From assembly GCF_025917685.1 (NCBI RefSeq), contig NZ_CP089518.1, forward strand, positions 155,001 through 219,000: a stretch of 64,000 nt of DNA, read 5' to 3'. Made by a program: the position numbers and the translations under genes. Source of the stretch: Bacillus cereus (lineage in GTDB: Bacteria; Bacillota; Bacilli; Bacillales; Bacillaceae_G). Of the stretch, positions 46,711 to 52,967 are shown one piece after another (position 1 is the first letter of the stretch; the number at the start of each line of letters is the position of its first letter). A model generated the notes under the pieces. It had not been told where the DNA came from and made no database searches. It saw nothing but the letters and a program-made list of their open reading frames with translations.

Positions 46711-46812
46711 TTATTTGTTTAATGTAGAAGCAACAGCTTTTGCATCGATAAGAGCGGAAAATACCATGCCCATTGTATTTAAGAAATTGTTTGATTTCAT
46801 TTTGTTCATCAT
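46711..46812 (-). CDS. Tiny peptide, family A, cassette 2
   Basis: A 33-aa peptide beginning MMNKMKSNNFLNTMG and ending SALIDAKAVASTLNK. It differs from copy 1 at only a few positions, with most of the C-terminal half identical. AAAAGGAGCGG precedes the start; the family B gene follows after 12 nt. Confidence 0.75.
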   Translation of the reverse strand: MMNKMKSNNFLNTMGMVFSALIDAKAVASTLNK

Positions 46813-46857
46813 ATAGATCCGCTCCTTTTCAAATGGTTGTTGTTTCTTTCTGACTTA

Positions 46858-46921
46858 ATTGTATGAAAAATTATAAGAAGTAACTATCGAATTAGCTTAC
46901 AAGAAAATTACACTTTTGTAA
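46858..46921 (-). promoter_or_regulatory. Promoter P2 of the small-peptide regulon
   Basis: Minus strand: TTAC-AAAAGT-GTAA, N7, GTAA, N7, CGATAGT, N19, TACAAT. Confidence 0.8.
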
Positions 46922-47034
46922 GAATTGAAATTTAACAATAAATACTTATTTTTATTACCAACTCCTAAAACTTAGTGTTATAATCGTTGTAAGAAAATCA
47001 TTATACTTCGGATATTCAGAAAGGAACGAAACAA

Positions 47035-47640
47035 ATGTATAAACCAATTACATTTTCGTTGAAATATATATTTAAAATGGCTGGGAAGGTAGAAGTGCAA
47101 GGGAGAGAAAAATTACCGGAAGATGGCCCTTACGTTGTTGCGTGTACACATACAAGTTTTATGGATGTTTTAATGTTAGCGACAGGAATGTATCCAACCC
47201 AAATTCATTACATGGCAAAAAAAGAATTGTTTGAAGGGAAATTTAAAAATTGGTTTTTTAAAAATGTAAATGCATTCCCTGTAGACCGTGCGAATCCAGG
47301 GCCAAGCACATTGAAAATTCCATCGCGTTTATTAAAAGAAGGAAAAGTAGTAGGTATTTTCCCGAGTGGAACGAGATCATCAGAAGATGTTTCATTAAAA
47401 GCTGGGGCTGTTACGATTGCAATGCGTTCTAACGTTCCATTAATACCAGCAGCTTATGTTGGTCCATCAAGTGTAAAAGAATTGATAAAAGGAAAAAAGG
47501 CACGATTGATTTTTGGAGACCCAATTCAAATTGATGCTGAAGAACAAATAGATCGAAAAACGGCTATGAAAATGATGACAGATCAATTAAATGAAAAGTT
47601 TGAAGAACTAAAGGAAGCTCTTCAATCAAATCAAAAGTAA
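47035..47640 (+). CDS. plsC: 1-acyl-sn-glycerol-3-phosphate acyltransferase
   Basis: A 201-aa PlsC-family acyltransferase that makes phosphatidic acid from lysophosphatidic acid at the membrane. Catalytic motif HTSFMD (the HX4D block), FPVDR, the substrate motif FPSGTRS and VPLIPAAYVG are all present. It begins with a hydrophobic, basic segment. It lies between two near-identical small-peptide cassettes, each next to the same terminator hairpin, so its surroundings were duplicated. Confidence 0.93.
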   Translation: MYKPITFSLKYIFKMAGKVEVQGREKLPEDGPYVVACTHTSFMDVLMLATGMYPTQIHYMAKKELFEGKFKNWFFKNVNAFPVDRANPGPSTLKIPSRLLKEGKVVGIFPSGTRSSEDVSLKAGAVTIAMRSNVPLIPAAYVGPSSVKELIKGKKARLIFGDPIQIDAEEQIDRKTAMKMMTDQLNEKFEELKEALQSNQK

Positions 47641-47641
47641 G

Positions 47642-47673
47642 AAAAGACGACCGGGCATAGACGGTCGTCTTTT
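47642..47673. terminator. Terminator T2, copy of T1
   Basis: AAAAGACGACCG / CGGTCGTCTTTT with loop GGCATAGA, identical to the hairpin at 46541-46574. It closes plsC and faces the end of cassette 3. Confidence 0.9.
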
Positions 47674-47712
47674 CTATTACTATTTATAATAAAGGGGAAA
47701 GGGGACGCAAAG

Positions 47713-47808
47713 TTATACAAGCGTAGCAGCGTAAATGAAAGCAGTAAGAAGAACCGAGCGGCTAGCAAGTCCTAAAAAATCTAATTTGTTAAAAGTGATG
47801 TTGTTCAT
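47713..47808 (-). CDS. Tiny membrane peptide, family B, cassette 3
   Basis: A 31-aa peptide beginning MNNITFNKLDFLGLAS, then RSVLLTAFIYAATLV. An Arg replaces Gly at the start of the hydrophobic part relative to copies 1 and 2. AAGGAGAATATATT precedes the ATG. Confidence 0.75.
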   Translation of the reverse strand: MNNITFNKLDFLGLASRSVLLTAFIYAATLV

Positions 47809-47820
47809 AATATATTCTCC

Positions 47821-47922
47821 TTACTTGTTTAATGTAGAAGCAACAGCTTTTGCATCGATAAGAGCAGATAATACCATGCCCAGCGTATTTAAGAAATTGT
47901 TTGATTTCATTTTGTTCATCAT
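47821..47922 (-). CDS. Tiny peptide, family A, cassette 3
   Basis: A 33-aa peptide beginning MMNKMKSNNFLNTLG and ending SALIDAKAVASTLNK. Same ribosome-binding site (AAAAGGAGCGG) and gap to the family B gene as the other copies. Confidence 0.75.
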   Translation of the reverse strand: MMNKMKSNNFLNTLGMVLSALIDAKAVASTLNK

Positions 47923-47969
47923 ATTAGATCCGCTCCTTTTCGAATGGTTGTTGCCCTGTTTCTAACTTA

Positions 47970-48033
47970 ATTGTATGAAATATAGCGGAGAGTCACTATC
48001 GAATTAGCTTACAGGAAAATTACACTTTTGTAA
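47970..48033 (-). promoter_or_regulatory. Promoter P3 of the small-peptide regulon
   Basis: Minus strand: TTAC-AAAAGT-GTAA, N7, GTAA, N7, CGATAGT, N19, TACAAT. The divergent LacI-family gene starts 80 bp away. Confidence 0.8.
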
Positions 48034-48114
48034 GAGAAACGAGTGAAGGTGTAATGATAAGAAGATTTGACATATGTTCATGAGATTCATTAAGTTAAAG
48101 GTAGAGGTGAGTGT

Positions 48115-49092
48115 ATGGCTAATATTAAAGATATTGCAAAGATGGCTGGGGTTTCAGTTACGACTGTTTCGAGGGTATTAAATGATCATCCGTATGTAAG
48201 TGAAGAAAAAAGGAAAATTGTTTTAGAAATAGTTGAGAAATTGAATTACTCACAAAATGCAAATGCTGTTCATTTATCAAAAGGGAAGACGAATATTGTT
48301 GGTGTGATTTTACCTTATATTAATCATCCGTGTTTTGATGCGATGGTGGGTGGAATGATGGAAATTGCGTTAGCTCACAATTATAGAGTGCTTCTTTGTC
48401 AAACGAATTACAATAAAAAAGAAGAAATGAAAAGTTTACATATGTTGAAAACAAAGCAACTAGATGGTCTAATCATTTGTTCTCGTGCGAATGATTGGGA
48501 AACGATAGAGCCGTATGCTTCCTATGGGGCAATTGTTGCTTGTGAAGATAATGATATTTCGAATATCTCAAGTGTATATACGAATCATTCGGCCGCTTTT
48601 CAATTAGGAATGGATTATTTAATCGAAAAAGGTTATAAAAAAATTGGTTATTGCACGGGAAGGAAATTAGGACCGAGTAGTCAAAAGCGTTTTGATGTTT
48701 ATAAACAGCAATTGCAATCTATAGATGAAGAAGTGGATGAAGAATGGATTTTCACAGAATGTTTTACATTAGAAGATGGCGTGAGAGTGGCTCATAAATT
48801 AAAGGGGATGCAGCATCTTCCTGAAGCATTAATAGTAGCAGGAGATGAAGTAGCGATTGGGGTGATGACAGAAGCTGAAAAATTAGGTATTCAAGTTCCT
48901 AAAGATTTAGCGATTATTGGCTTTGATAATCAACCTATTTCGCAAGTGTTGCAACTTACAACCATTGATCAAAATTTAAAGGAGATAGGTAAAAAGGCCT
49001 TTGAAATGTTTTACAGGCAAATAAGTGATGAAAGTTCTAAACAAGAAAAGGTGGAAATTCCATACGAACTTGTGGAACGCTCTACAGTTTAA
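48115..49092 (+). CDS. LacI-family transcriptional regulator
   Basis: A 325-aa LacI/GalR regulator: HTH and hinge (IKDIAKMAGVSVTTVSRVLN, about 4-60), then a sugar-binding-type effector domain (GVILPYINHPCFDAMVGGM onward). Related to DegA-like regulators of Bacillus. AGAGGTGAGTGT precedes the ATG. A perfect LacI-type operator lies in the promoter of the next gene, a possible target. Confidence 0.93.
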   Translation: MANIKDIAKMAGVSVTTVSRVLNDHPYVSEEKRKIVLEIVEKLNYSQNANAVHLSKGKTNIVGVILPYINHPCFDAMVGGMMEIALAHNYRVLLCQTNYNKKEEMKSLHMLKTKQLDGLIICSRANDWETIEPYASYGAIVACEDNDISNISSVYTNHSAAFQLGMDYLIEKGYKKIGYCTGRKLGPSSQKRFDVYKQQLQSIDEEVDEEWIFTECFTLEDGVRVAHKLKGMQHLPEALIVAGDEVAIGVMTEAEKLGIQVPKDLAIIGFDNQPISQVLQLTTIDQNLKEIGKKAFEMFYRQISDESSKQEKVEIPYELVERSTV

Positions 49093-49095
49093 TCT

Positions 49096-49136
49096 TAATC
49101 CGTTATGTGTATAATCGCATAACGGATTATTTTTTT
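49096..49136 (+). terminator. Terminator of the lacI-type gene
   Basis: A 12-bp stem (TAATCCGTTATG / CATAACGGATTA) followed by seven T residues. Confidence 0.9.
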
Positions 49137-49145
49137 GAAATATCT

Positions 49146-49176
49146 TTGACAGGAAACGCGTTTCATACTTTATAAC
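49146..49176 (+). promoter_or_regulatory. Promoter with LacI-type operator in the spacer
   Basis: TTGACA (49146-49151) and TATAAC (49171-49176) flank the perfect palindrome GAAACGCGTTTC (49153-49164), the size and CG centre expected for LacI-family operators. The 19-bp spacer is long; a 17-bp alternative -10 could exist. Confidence 0.6.
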
Positions 49177-49240
49177 GGAGTTAAACCGGTCTGTAATAAT
49201 CCATGGATTCTTTTCAAAAATAGTATTTGGAGGGATATGC

Positions 49241-49570
49241 ATGAATGAACTTTTATTGAGTATGAAAAAGTATATAGAGGATGATGAAAAGATTTTGGCT
49301 TTTGTAGTAGGGATATTTGAGAAGGATGATTTTACGCTATCGTATCAACATGGGATTTTTGCTGCTACTACTAGACGTCTCCTCTTTTACGGGAAATTTC
49401 TATACTATCCTGCAACATTTAAAGATTATTCATATTTGCATATAGATAGCATAGATTTTCATCCGTATTTTGAATTTACTTGTAATCATGAAACCATTCG
49501 CGCTAAGTATATTCAGAAAGGGAATGTGGAGCAATTTGTCCGTACAGTTAGAGCGAATATGAATAATTAA
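49241..49570 (+). CDS. PH-domain protein (bacterial PH_3/YokE-like)
   Basis: A 109-aa soluble protein resembling the short bacterial pleckstrin-homology-like proteins: LAFVVGIFEKDDF, GIFAATTRRLLFYG, and a following strand pattern YSYLHIDSIDF. Function unknown. GGAGGGATATGC precedes the ATG. A LacI-type operator overlaps its promoter. Confidence 0.75.
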   Translation: MNELLLSMKKYIEDDEKILAFVVGIFEKDDFTLSYQHGIFAATTRRLLFYGKFLYYPATFKDYSYLHIDSIDFHPYFEFTCNHETIRAKYIQKGNVEQFVRTVRANMNN

Positions 49571-49687
49571 TCACCCCTCTGTTTAAACATAATATTTCAA
49601 TTTTTAAGAGGGAAAATGCGGAATAAAAACAACTTCTAAACCTCTAGGAGATAGTGATACAATGTCAAATGGGGGGAGGTATGAACT

Positions 49688-50524
49688 ATGGTTAATCAAC
49701 GTATAAAGGAAATAACACTAATTACAATTGGTTCATTATTATTCGCAATTGGTATTAATTACTTTGCAATTCCAAACCGTTTATCAGAGGGTGGAATTAT
49801 TGGTGTAACGGTTGTTACGTACTATTTATTTGATTGGTCGCCGGGGATTGTGAATTTTGCTATAAATGCAATTTTACTAGCTGTTGGTTATAAATTTTTT
49901 GATAAGAAAACGATGGTTTATACAATTTTAGGGATTGTAGAAACATCCTTGTTTTTATATGTTACGGAACATATTGAGTATCATGTAAATAGTGATACGT
50001 TATTAGCGGCTCTATTCGCTGGCTTATTTGTCGGTGTCGGATTAGGCTGTATGTTCAAAGCTGGAGGTACATCAGGAGGATCGGCAATTTTAGCGCAGTT
50101 AGCCAATCAATATTTAGGGTGGAGCGTTGGTAAAGGCGTACTTATTATTGATATTGTGGTAATTGCTGGTTCTGTATTTATAATAGGGCAAGAAAAAGCA
50201 ATGTACACACTTGTTGCAGTATTCATCGGAGCGAAAGTGATTGATTTCATTGTAGAAGGAATGGATACAAAAATAGCTGTTACAATCATTTCAAATCAAC
50301 CGGATTTAATACGTGAAACTATTACGAAAAACATGACGCGTGGTGTCACTGTATTAGAAGGACGCGGCGGATATACTGGTAAAAATAAAGAAGTGTTATA
50401 TATTGTTATTAATAAACAAGAGCTTGTTAAGTTAAAGCAAGTTATTAGCCGAGTAGATGAAGATGCTTTCGTTGTTATTCACGATGTACGTGATGTACTT
50501 GGTGGTGGCTTTAAAGCGAGCTAA
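49688..50524 (+). CDS. YitT-family membrane protein
   Basis: A 278-aa protein with five or six N-terminal helices (YitT/DUF161 type; AIGINYFAIPNRLSEGGIIG and FKAGGTSGGSAILAQL) and a C-terminal cytoplasmic DUF2179 domain (about 210-270). Often annotated as a transporter of unknown substrate. GGGGGAGG precedes the ATG at 49688; an out-of-frame ATG at 49681 leads to an immediate stop. Confidence 0.9.
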   Translation: MVNQRIKEITLITIGSLLFAIGINYFAIPNRLSEGGIIGVTVVTYYLFDWSPGIVNFAINAILLAVGYKFFDKKTMVYTILGIVETSLFLYVTEHIEYHVNSDTLLAALFAGLFVGVGLGCMFKAGGTSGGSAILAQLANQYLGWSVGKGVLIIDIVVIAGSVFIIGQEKAMYTLVAVFIGAKVIDFIVEGMDTKIAVTIISNQPDLIRETITKNMTRGVTVLEGRGGYTGKNKEVLYIVINKQELVKLKQVISRVDEDAFVVIHDVRDVLGGGFKAS

Positions 50525-50556
50525 AAGGTGAACGAGTAAATTCGTTCGCCTTTTTT
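50525..50556 (+). terminator. Terminator of the yitT-type gene
   Basis: AAGGTGAACGA / TCGTTCGCCTT stem (one G-T pair) with 6-nt loop and T-run. Confidence 0.88.
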
Positions 50557-50561
50557 AATTC

Positions 50562-50625
50562 TTACAAAAATGTAAGTGTAATGTAAGGAGATTCAATAGT
50601 AGATTTTATTCCTTCTTTTTAAAAT
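50562..50625 (+). promoter_or_regulatory. Promoter P-yxeA of the small-peptide regulon
   Basis: TTAC-AAAAAT-GTAA, N7, GTAA, N7, CAATAGT, N19, TAAAAT. Same layout as the cassette promoters. In B. subtilis, yxeA belongs to the YxdJ response-regulator regulon, which supports a BceR/YxdJ-type activator here. Confidence 0.75.
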
Positions 50626-50662
50626 GGATGTATATATATCCTACAGAGGAGGGATGTTTATT

Positions 50663-51019
50663 ATGAAGAAAAAAATGATCACTACTATAATAGCGATGAT
50701 AGTGATAGTAGTAATGTTACTGCCTACGAAACTTGGACCAGTTATCGATAAATATAATCCACTTTATAAGACGAAAGAATATTATACGGTTGTGAATACA
50801 ATTGGTCAGCATATTGGTGATGAGTGGTATGAATATGAGTTTATTGCATTTGACGAACGTGGAAGAGAGCAAAAAATAAAGAAGACTGTTAAGTATATGT
50901 TAAAGAAAGATGAAGCATTAAAGGTGTACGCAAAAGGACGCTACGGCGAGGCGATTGAAGAAATTGAAGCTGTAAATATTCCTATTAATGCAAAGAGTAA
51001 ACTTTTAACGATGAGATAG
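50663..51019 (+). CDS. YxeA-family (DUF1093) small exported/membrane protein
   Basis: A 118-aa protein with an N-terminal hydrophobic segment (about 5-22) and an OB-like domain typical of YxeA/DUF1093: YYTVVNTIGQHIGDEWYEYE, FIAFDERGREQKIKKTVKY and LKVYAKGRYGEAIEEIEA. The start at 50663 follows GAGGAGGGATG; in-frame starts further upstream lie too near or beyond that site. YxeA-type genes accompany peptide-antibiotic sensing modules. Confidence 0.82.
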   Translation: MKKKMITTIIAMIVIVVMLLPTKLGPVIDKYNPLYKTKEYYTVVNTIGQHIGDEWYEYEFIAFDERGREQKIKKTVKYMLKKDEALKVYAKGRYGEAIEEIEAVNIPINAKSKLLTMR

Positions 51020-51090
51020 CGAATTATACCCCCGCCTATTTTTTGTCGAAAATAAAAATACTAGGTAGAGGTATTTTGGGGTGCATGAAA

Positions 51091-51125
51091 GAGCCTTAGT
51101 CCATACGGACTAAGGCTCTTTTTAT
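51091..51125. terminator. Terminator after the yxeA-type gene
   Basis: A 12-bp perfect stem (GAGCCTTAGTCC / GGACTAAGGCTC) with tetraloop ATAC and T-run. Confidence 0.92.
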
Positions 51126-51139
51126 TATATAAAGGGGAA

Positions 51140-51232
51140 GGGGGTACATTGTAGTAGCATGAGTGAAAGGTATAAGAAGAGTAGGCTACTAGCAATGTAA
51201 TTTGGTTATGTGAGTGTTCTTCTTATTTGGCT
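51140..51232 (-). pseudogene. Decayed small-peptide cassette (cassette 4)
   Basis: Downstream of promoter P4 on the minus strand the family A gene is missing except for its last bases (AAATAAGAAGAAC matches AAATAAGGAGAAT of intact copies). The family B gene has lost its ATG and has small deletions, but blocks such as CATTGCTAGTAGC and CTTCTTATACC still align with CTAGCTAGC and CTTCTTACTAC. No open frame remains. Confidence 0.5.
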
Positions 51233-51246
51233 TACTTTCTAACTTT

Positions 51247-51360
51247 ATTGTACGAAATATAGGTAAGGGGAACTATCGAATTACATTACACATAGCTTAC
51301 AAACATGTAAGTCTTCTGTAATGTAATTCGATGGTTAAAAGCTAGTGAATTTCATATAGT
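51247..51360. promoter_or_regulatory. Bidirectional promoter P4 of the small-peptide regulon
   Basis: Two copies of the motif share one central TTAC-N6-GTAA palindrome (51297-51310). To the left (minus): GTAA, GTAA, CGATAGT, N19, TACAAT at 51252-51247. To the right (plus): GTAA, GTAA, CGATGGT, N19, TATAGT at 51355-51360. The outer arms ATCGAATTACATTACA and TGTAATGTAATTCGAT are perfect 16-bp complements. A single bound regulator could serve both directions. Confidence 0.75.
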
Positions 51361-51366
51361 GTAATT

Positions 51367-51470
51367 AGAAAGTCTCACTGTATTACTTTCTGTTTGTAAT
51401 GTTAATGAAGAATGAAAAACCAACTACTTTTTAATAGCCCTCATCTGTATTTAGATGAGGCTCTTTTTTG
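51367..51470 (+). ncRNA. Possible ~100-nt structured RNA from promoter P4, plus strand
   Basis: About 7 nt after the plus-strand -10 lies a hairpin AGAAAGT/ACTTTCT (51367-51391). It is followed by a linker with no ribosome-binding site and a strong terminator GCCTCATCT-type stem with T-run (about 51437-51467). The only frame is nine codons without a Shine-Dalgarno. It is either a regulatory RNA or the remains of a lost peptide gene. Confidence 0.35.
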
Positions 51471-51474
51471 AACC

Positions 51475-51538
51475 TTACAACATTGTAAGGTTCACGTAAG
51501 TTAATTCGATAGTAAATTTGTCATATTTTTTGCATAAT
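51475..51538 (+). promoter_or_regulatory. Promoter P5 of the small-peptide regulon
   Basis: TTAC-AACATT-GTAA, N7, GTAA, N7, CGATAGT, N19, CATAAT, on the plus strand ahead of the 37-aa peptide gene. Confidence 0.78.
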
Positions 51539-51592
51539 AGATACAAATAGATAAAAATAATTAGGGATATAGTAAGAAGGGAGAAAACTGGG

Positions 51593-51706
51593 ATGCATAA
51601 AGAAGAAGTAGTGAAGTTTCCAATTAAAGATTACTGTAGCTACTTTACTGTTGCCGTAGTATGTATTGGATTATTTGATATAATAACAAATTTAATTGTT
51701 AAATAA
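51593..51706 (+). CDS. Small 37-aa membrane peptide under promoter P5
   Basis: The frame opens MHKEEVVKFPIKDYCSYF and continues into a hydrophobic helix (TVAVVCIGLFDIITNLIVK). AAGAAGGGAGAAAAC precedes the ATG. It is not related to family A or B but shares their promoter design, so it joins the same regulon. A terminator follows within about 15 nt. Confidence 0.7.
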   Translation: MHKEEVVKFPIKDYCSYFTVAVVCIGLFDIITNLIVK

Positions 51707-51716
51707 TATAGATGAT

Positions 51717-51750
51717 AAAACAAGAAGGGAGATCCTTTCTTGTTTTTTTT
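51717..51750 (+). terminator. Terminator after the 37-aa peptide gene
   Basis: AAAACAAGA / TCTTGTTTT stem followed by a long T-run, directly upstream of the TatD-type gene. Confidence 0.82.
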
Positions 51751-51764
51751 ATGGGGGAATAAAG

Positions 51765-52529
51765 ATGAAATGGATTGATAGTCATATACATGTTGACCAA
51801 TATAAAGGTGAAGAGAAAAATAGATTACTTAAAGATGTGGAAAATAGTAAAGAGGTAAAGGGGCTTATTGCAGTATCTATGAATTATCAATCATGTAAAG
51901 ACACTTTATCTTTAGCGAAGCGATATCCTTTTGTACATCCAGCAATAGGTTTTCATCCGGAGCAACTGATTCATAGAGAAGAATGTGAGCGCATATTTAA
52001 ATTAATTGAAGCTCATGTAGAGGACATTGTTGCGATTGGTGAAGTGGGACTCCCGTATTATTTAAGGAAAGAAGATGAAAATATTGCTATCGATCCATAC
52101 ATAGCGGTGTTAAAAAAGTTTGTTGAACTAGCTAGTAAACATGATTTACCAATTGTATTGCATGCGGTTTATGAAGATGCTGACACTGTATGTGATTTTC
52201 TTGAAGAATATAAAGTTTCACGTGCACACTTTCATTGGTTTAAAGGAAGTGAAGAGACAATGAAACGGATGATGAGGAATGGTTATTATATTTCTATCAC
52301 ACCGGATGTTTTACATAAGGAGAAAATTAGGAAAATCGTTTCGTATTATCCGCTTGAATATATGATGGTAGAAACAGATGGCCCATGGGAATTTCGAGAG
52401 GATACTATGACGCACCCTAAAATGATTCGAGAAGTACTAAAAGAAATCAGTGTCATAAAAAACGTATCTGTTGATGAGGTTACAGAAACAATATACGAAA
52501 ATACAATTCAATTTTATTTGAAAGGATAG
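51765..52529 (+). CDS. TatD-family metal-dependent hydrolase
   Basis: A 254-aa TIM-barrel hydrolase. Metal ligands are visible: DSHIHVD near the N-terminus, GEVGLPYY, VLHAVYEDAD and the late VETDGPW. TatD proteins are often 3'-5' DNA exonucleases, but more distant members have other phosphodiesterase or amidohydrolase roles. GGGGGAATAAAG precedes the ATG at 51765; the frame is open upstream through the previous terminator. Confidence 0.87.
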   Translation: MKWIDSHIHVDQYKGEEKNRLLKDVENSKEVKGLIAVSMNYQSCKDTLSLAKRYPFVHPAIGFHPEQLIHREECERIFKLIEAHVEDIVAIGEVGLPYYLRKEDENIAIDPYIAVLKKFVELASKHDLPIVLHAVYEDADTVCDFLEEYKVSRAHFHWFKGSEETMKRMMRNGYYISITPDVLHKEKIRKIVSYYPLEYMMVETDGPWEFREDTMTHPKMIREVLKEISVIKNVSVDEVTETIYENTIQFYLKG

Positions 52530-52625
52530 GAGATGCACTCTTATCCTTTTTATTATGGATATTTTTTTTAATATTTTCTGTAATTTATCATGTGTTTAAT
52601 TTGATGAAGGAAGTAGGGGGAGAAA

Positions 52626-52967
52626 ATGGGGGAAGCATATAAAAAGATAGCTATTACGATTATGACCGGAGCGCTTTCGCTTGCGATGTTTGGGTGCGAA
52701 TCAGAAAAAAAGGCGACAAATACAAACGTAGCACAAGAAAGTAAGGAAGAACAAATAGATCCATTAGTTGAAAAACAGATGAAAGAAAATGAGAAAAATG
52801 GGAATGCAGTTGGAAATAGTTCTAACAAAGGAAAAATGGCAGAGAGTAATGGATGGATTTACTATGCGGTAAATGGTGATAAAAACACCAAGCATCTCGC
52901 TTGGTGTTTTTTTATGACTCTAATTTTTTCGCACGTCTTAATAATAAAAGAAAGACAATTACAATGA
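52626..52967 (+). pseudogene. Truncated lipoprotein gene reading through a terminator
   Basis: A 113-codon frame with a lipoprotein signal (lipobox AMFGC), a Lys/Glu/Asn linker and then ESNGWIYYAVNGDK. That last part resembles the opening of DUF5050-type repeats, which normally continue for hundreds of residues. Here the frame enters the terminator at 52881-52913 and the last 28 residues are the translated hairpin and the antisense of the next gene. The coding part seems to have lost its 3' end. AGGGGGAGAAA precedes the ATG. Confidence 0.6.
52881..52913. terminator. Terminator inside the truncated lipoprotein frame
   Basis: AAAAACACCAAGC / GCTTGGTGTTTTT with a short loop and T-run. It also closes the minus-strand DUF2334 gene that ends at 52912. 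Confidence 0.88.
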
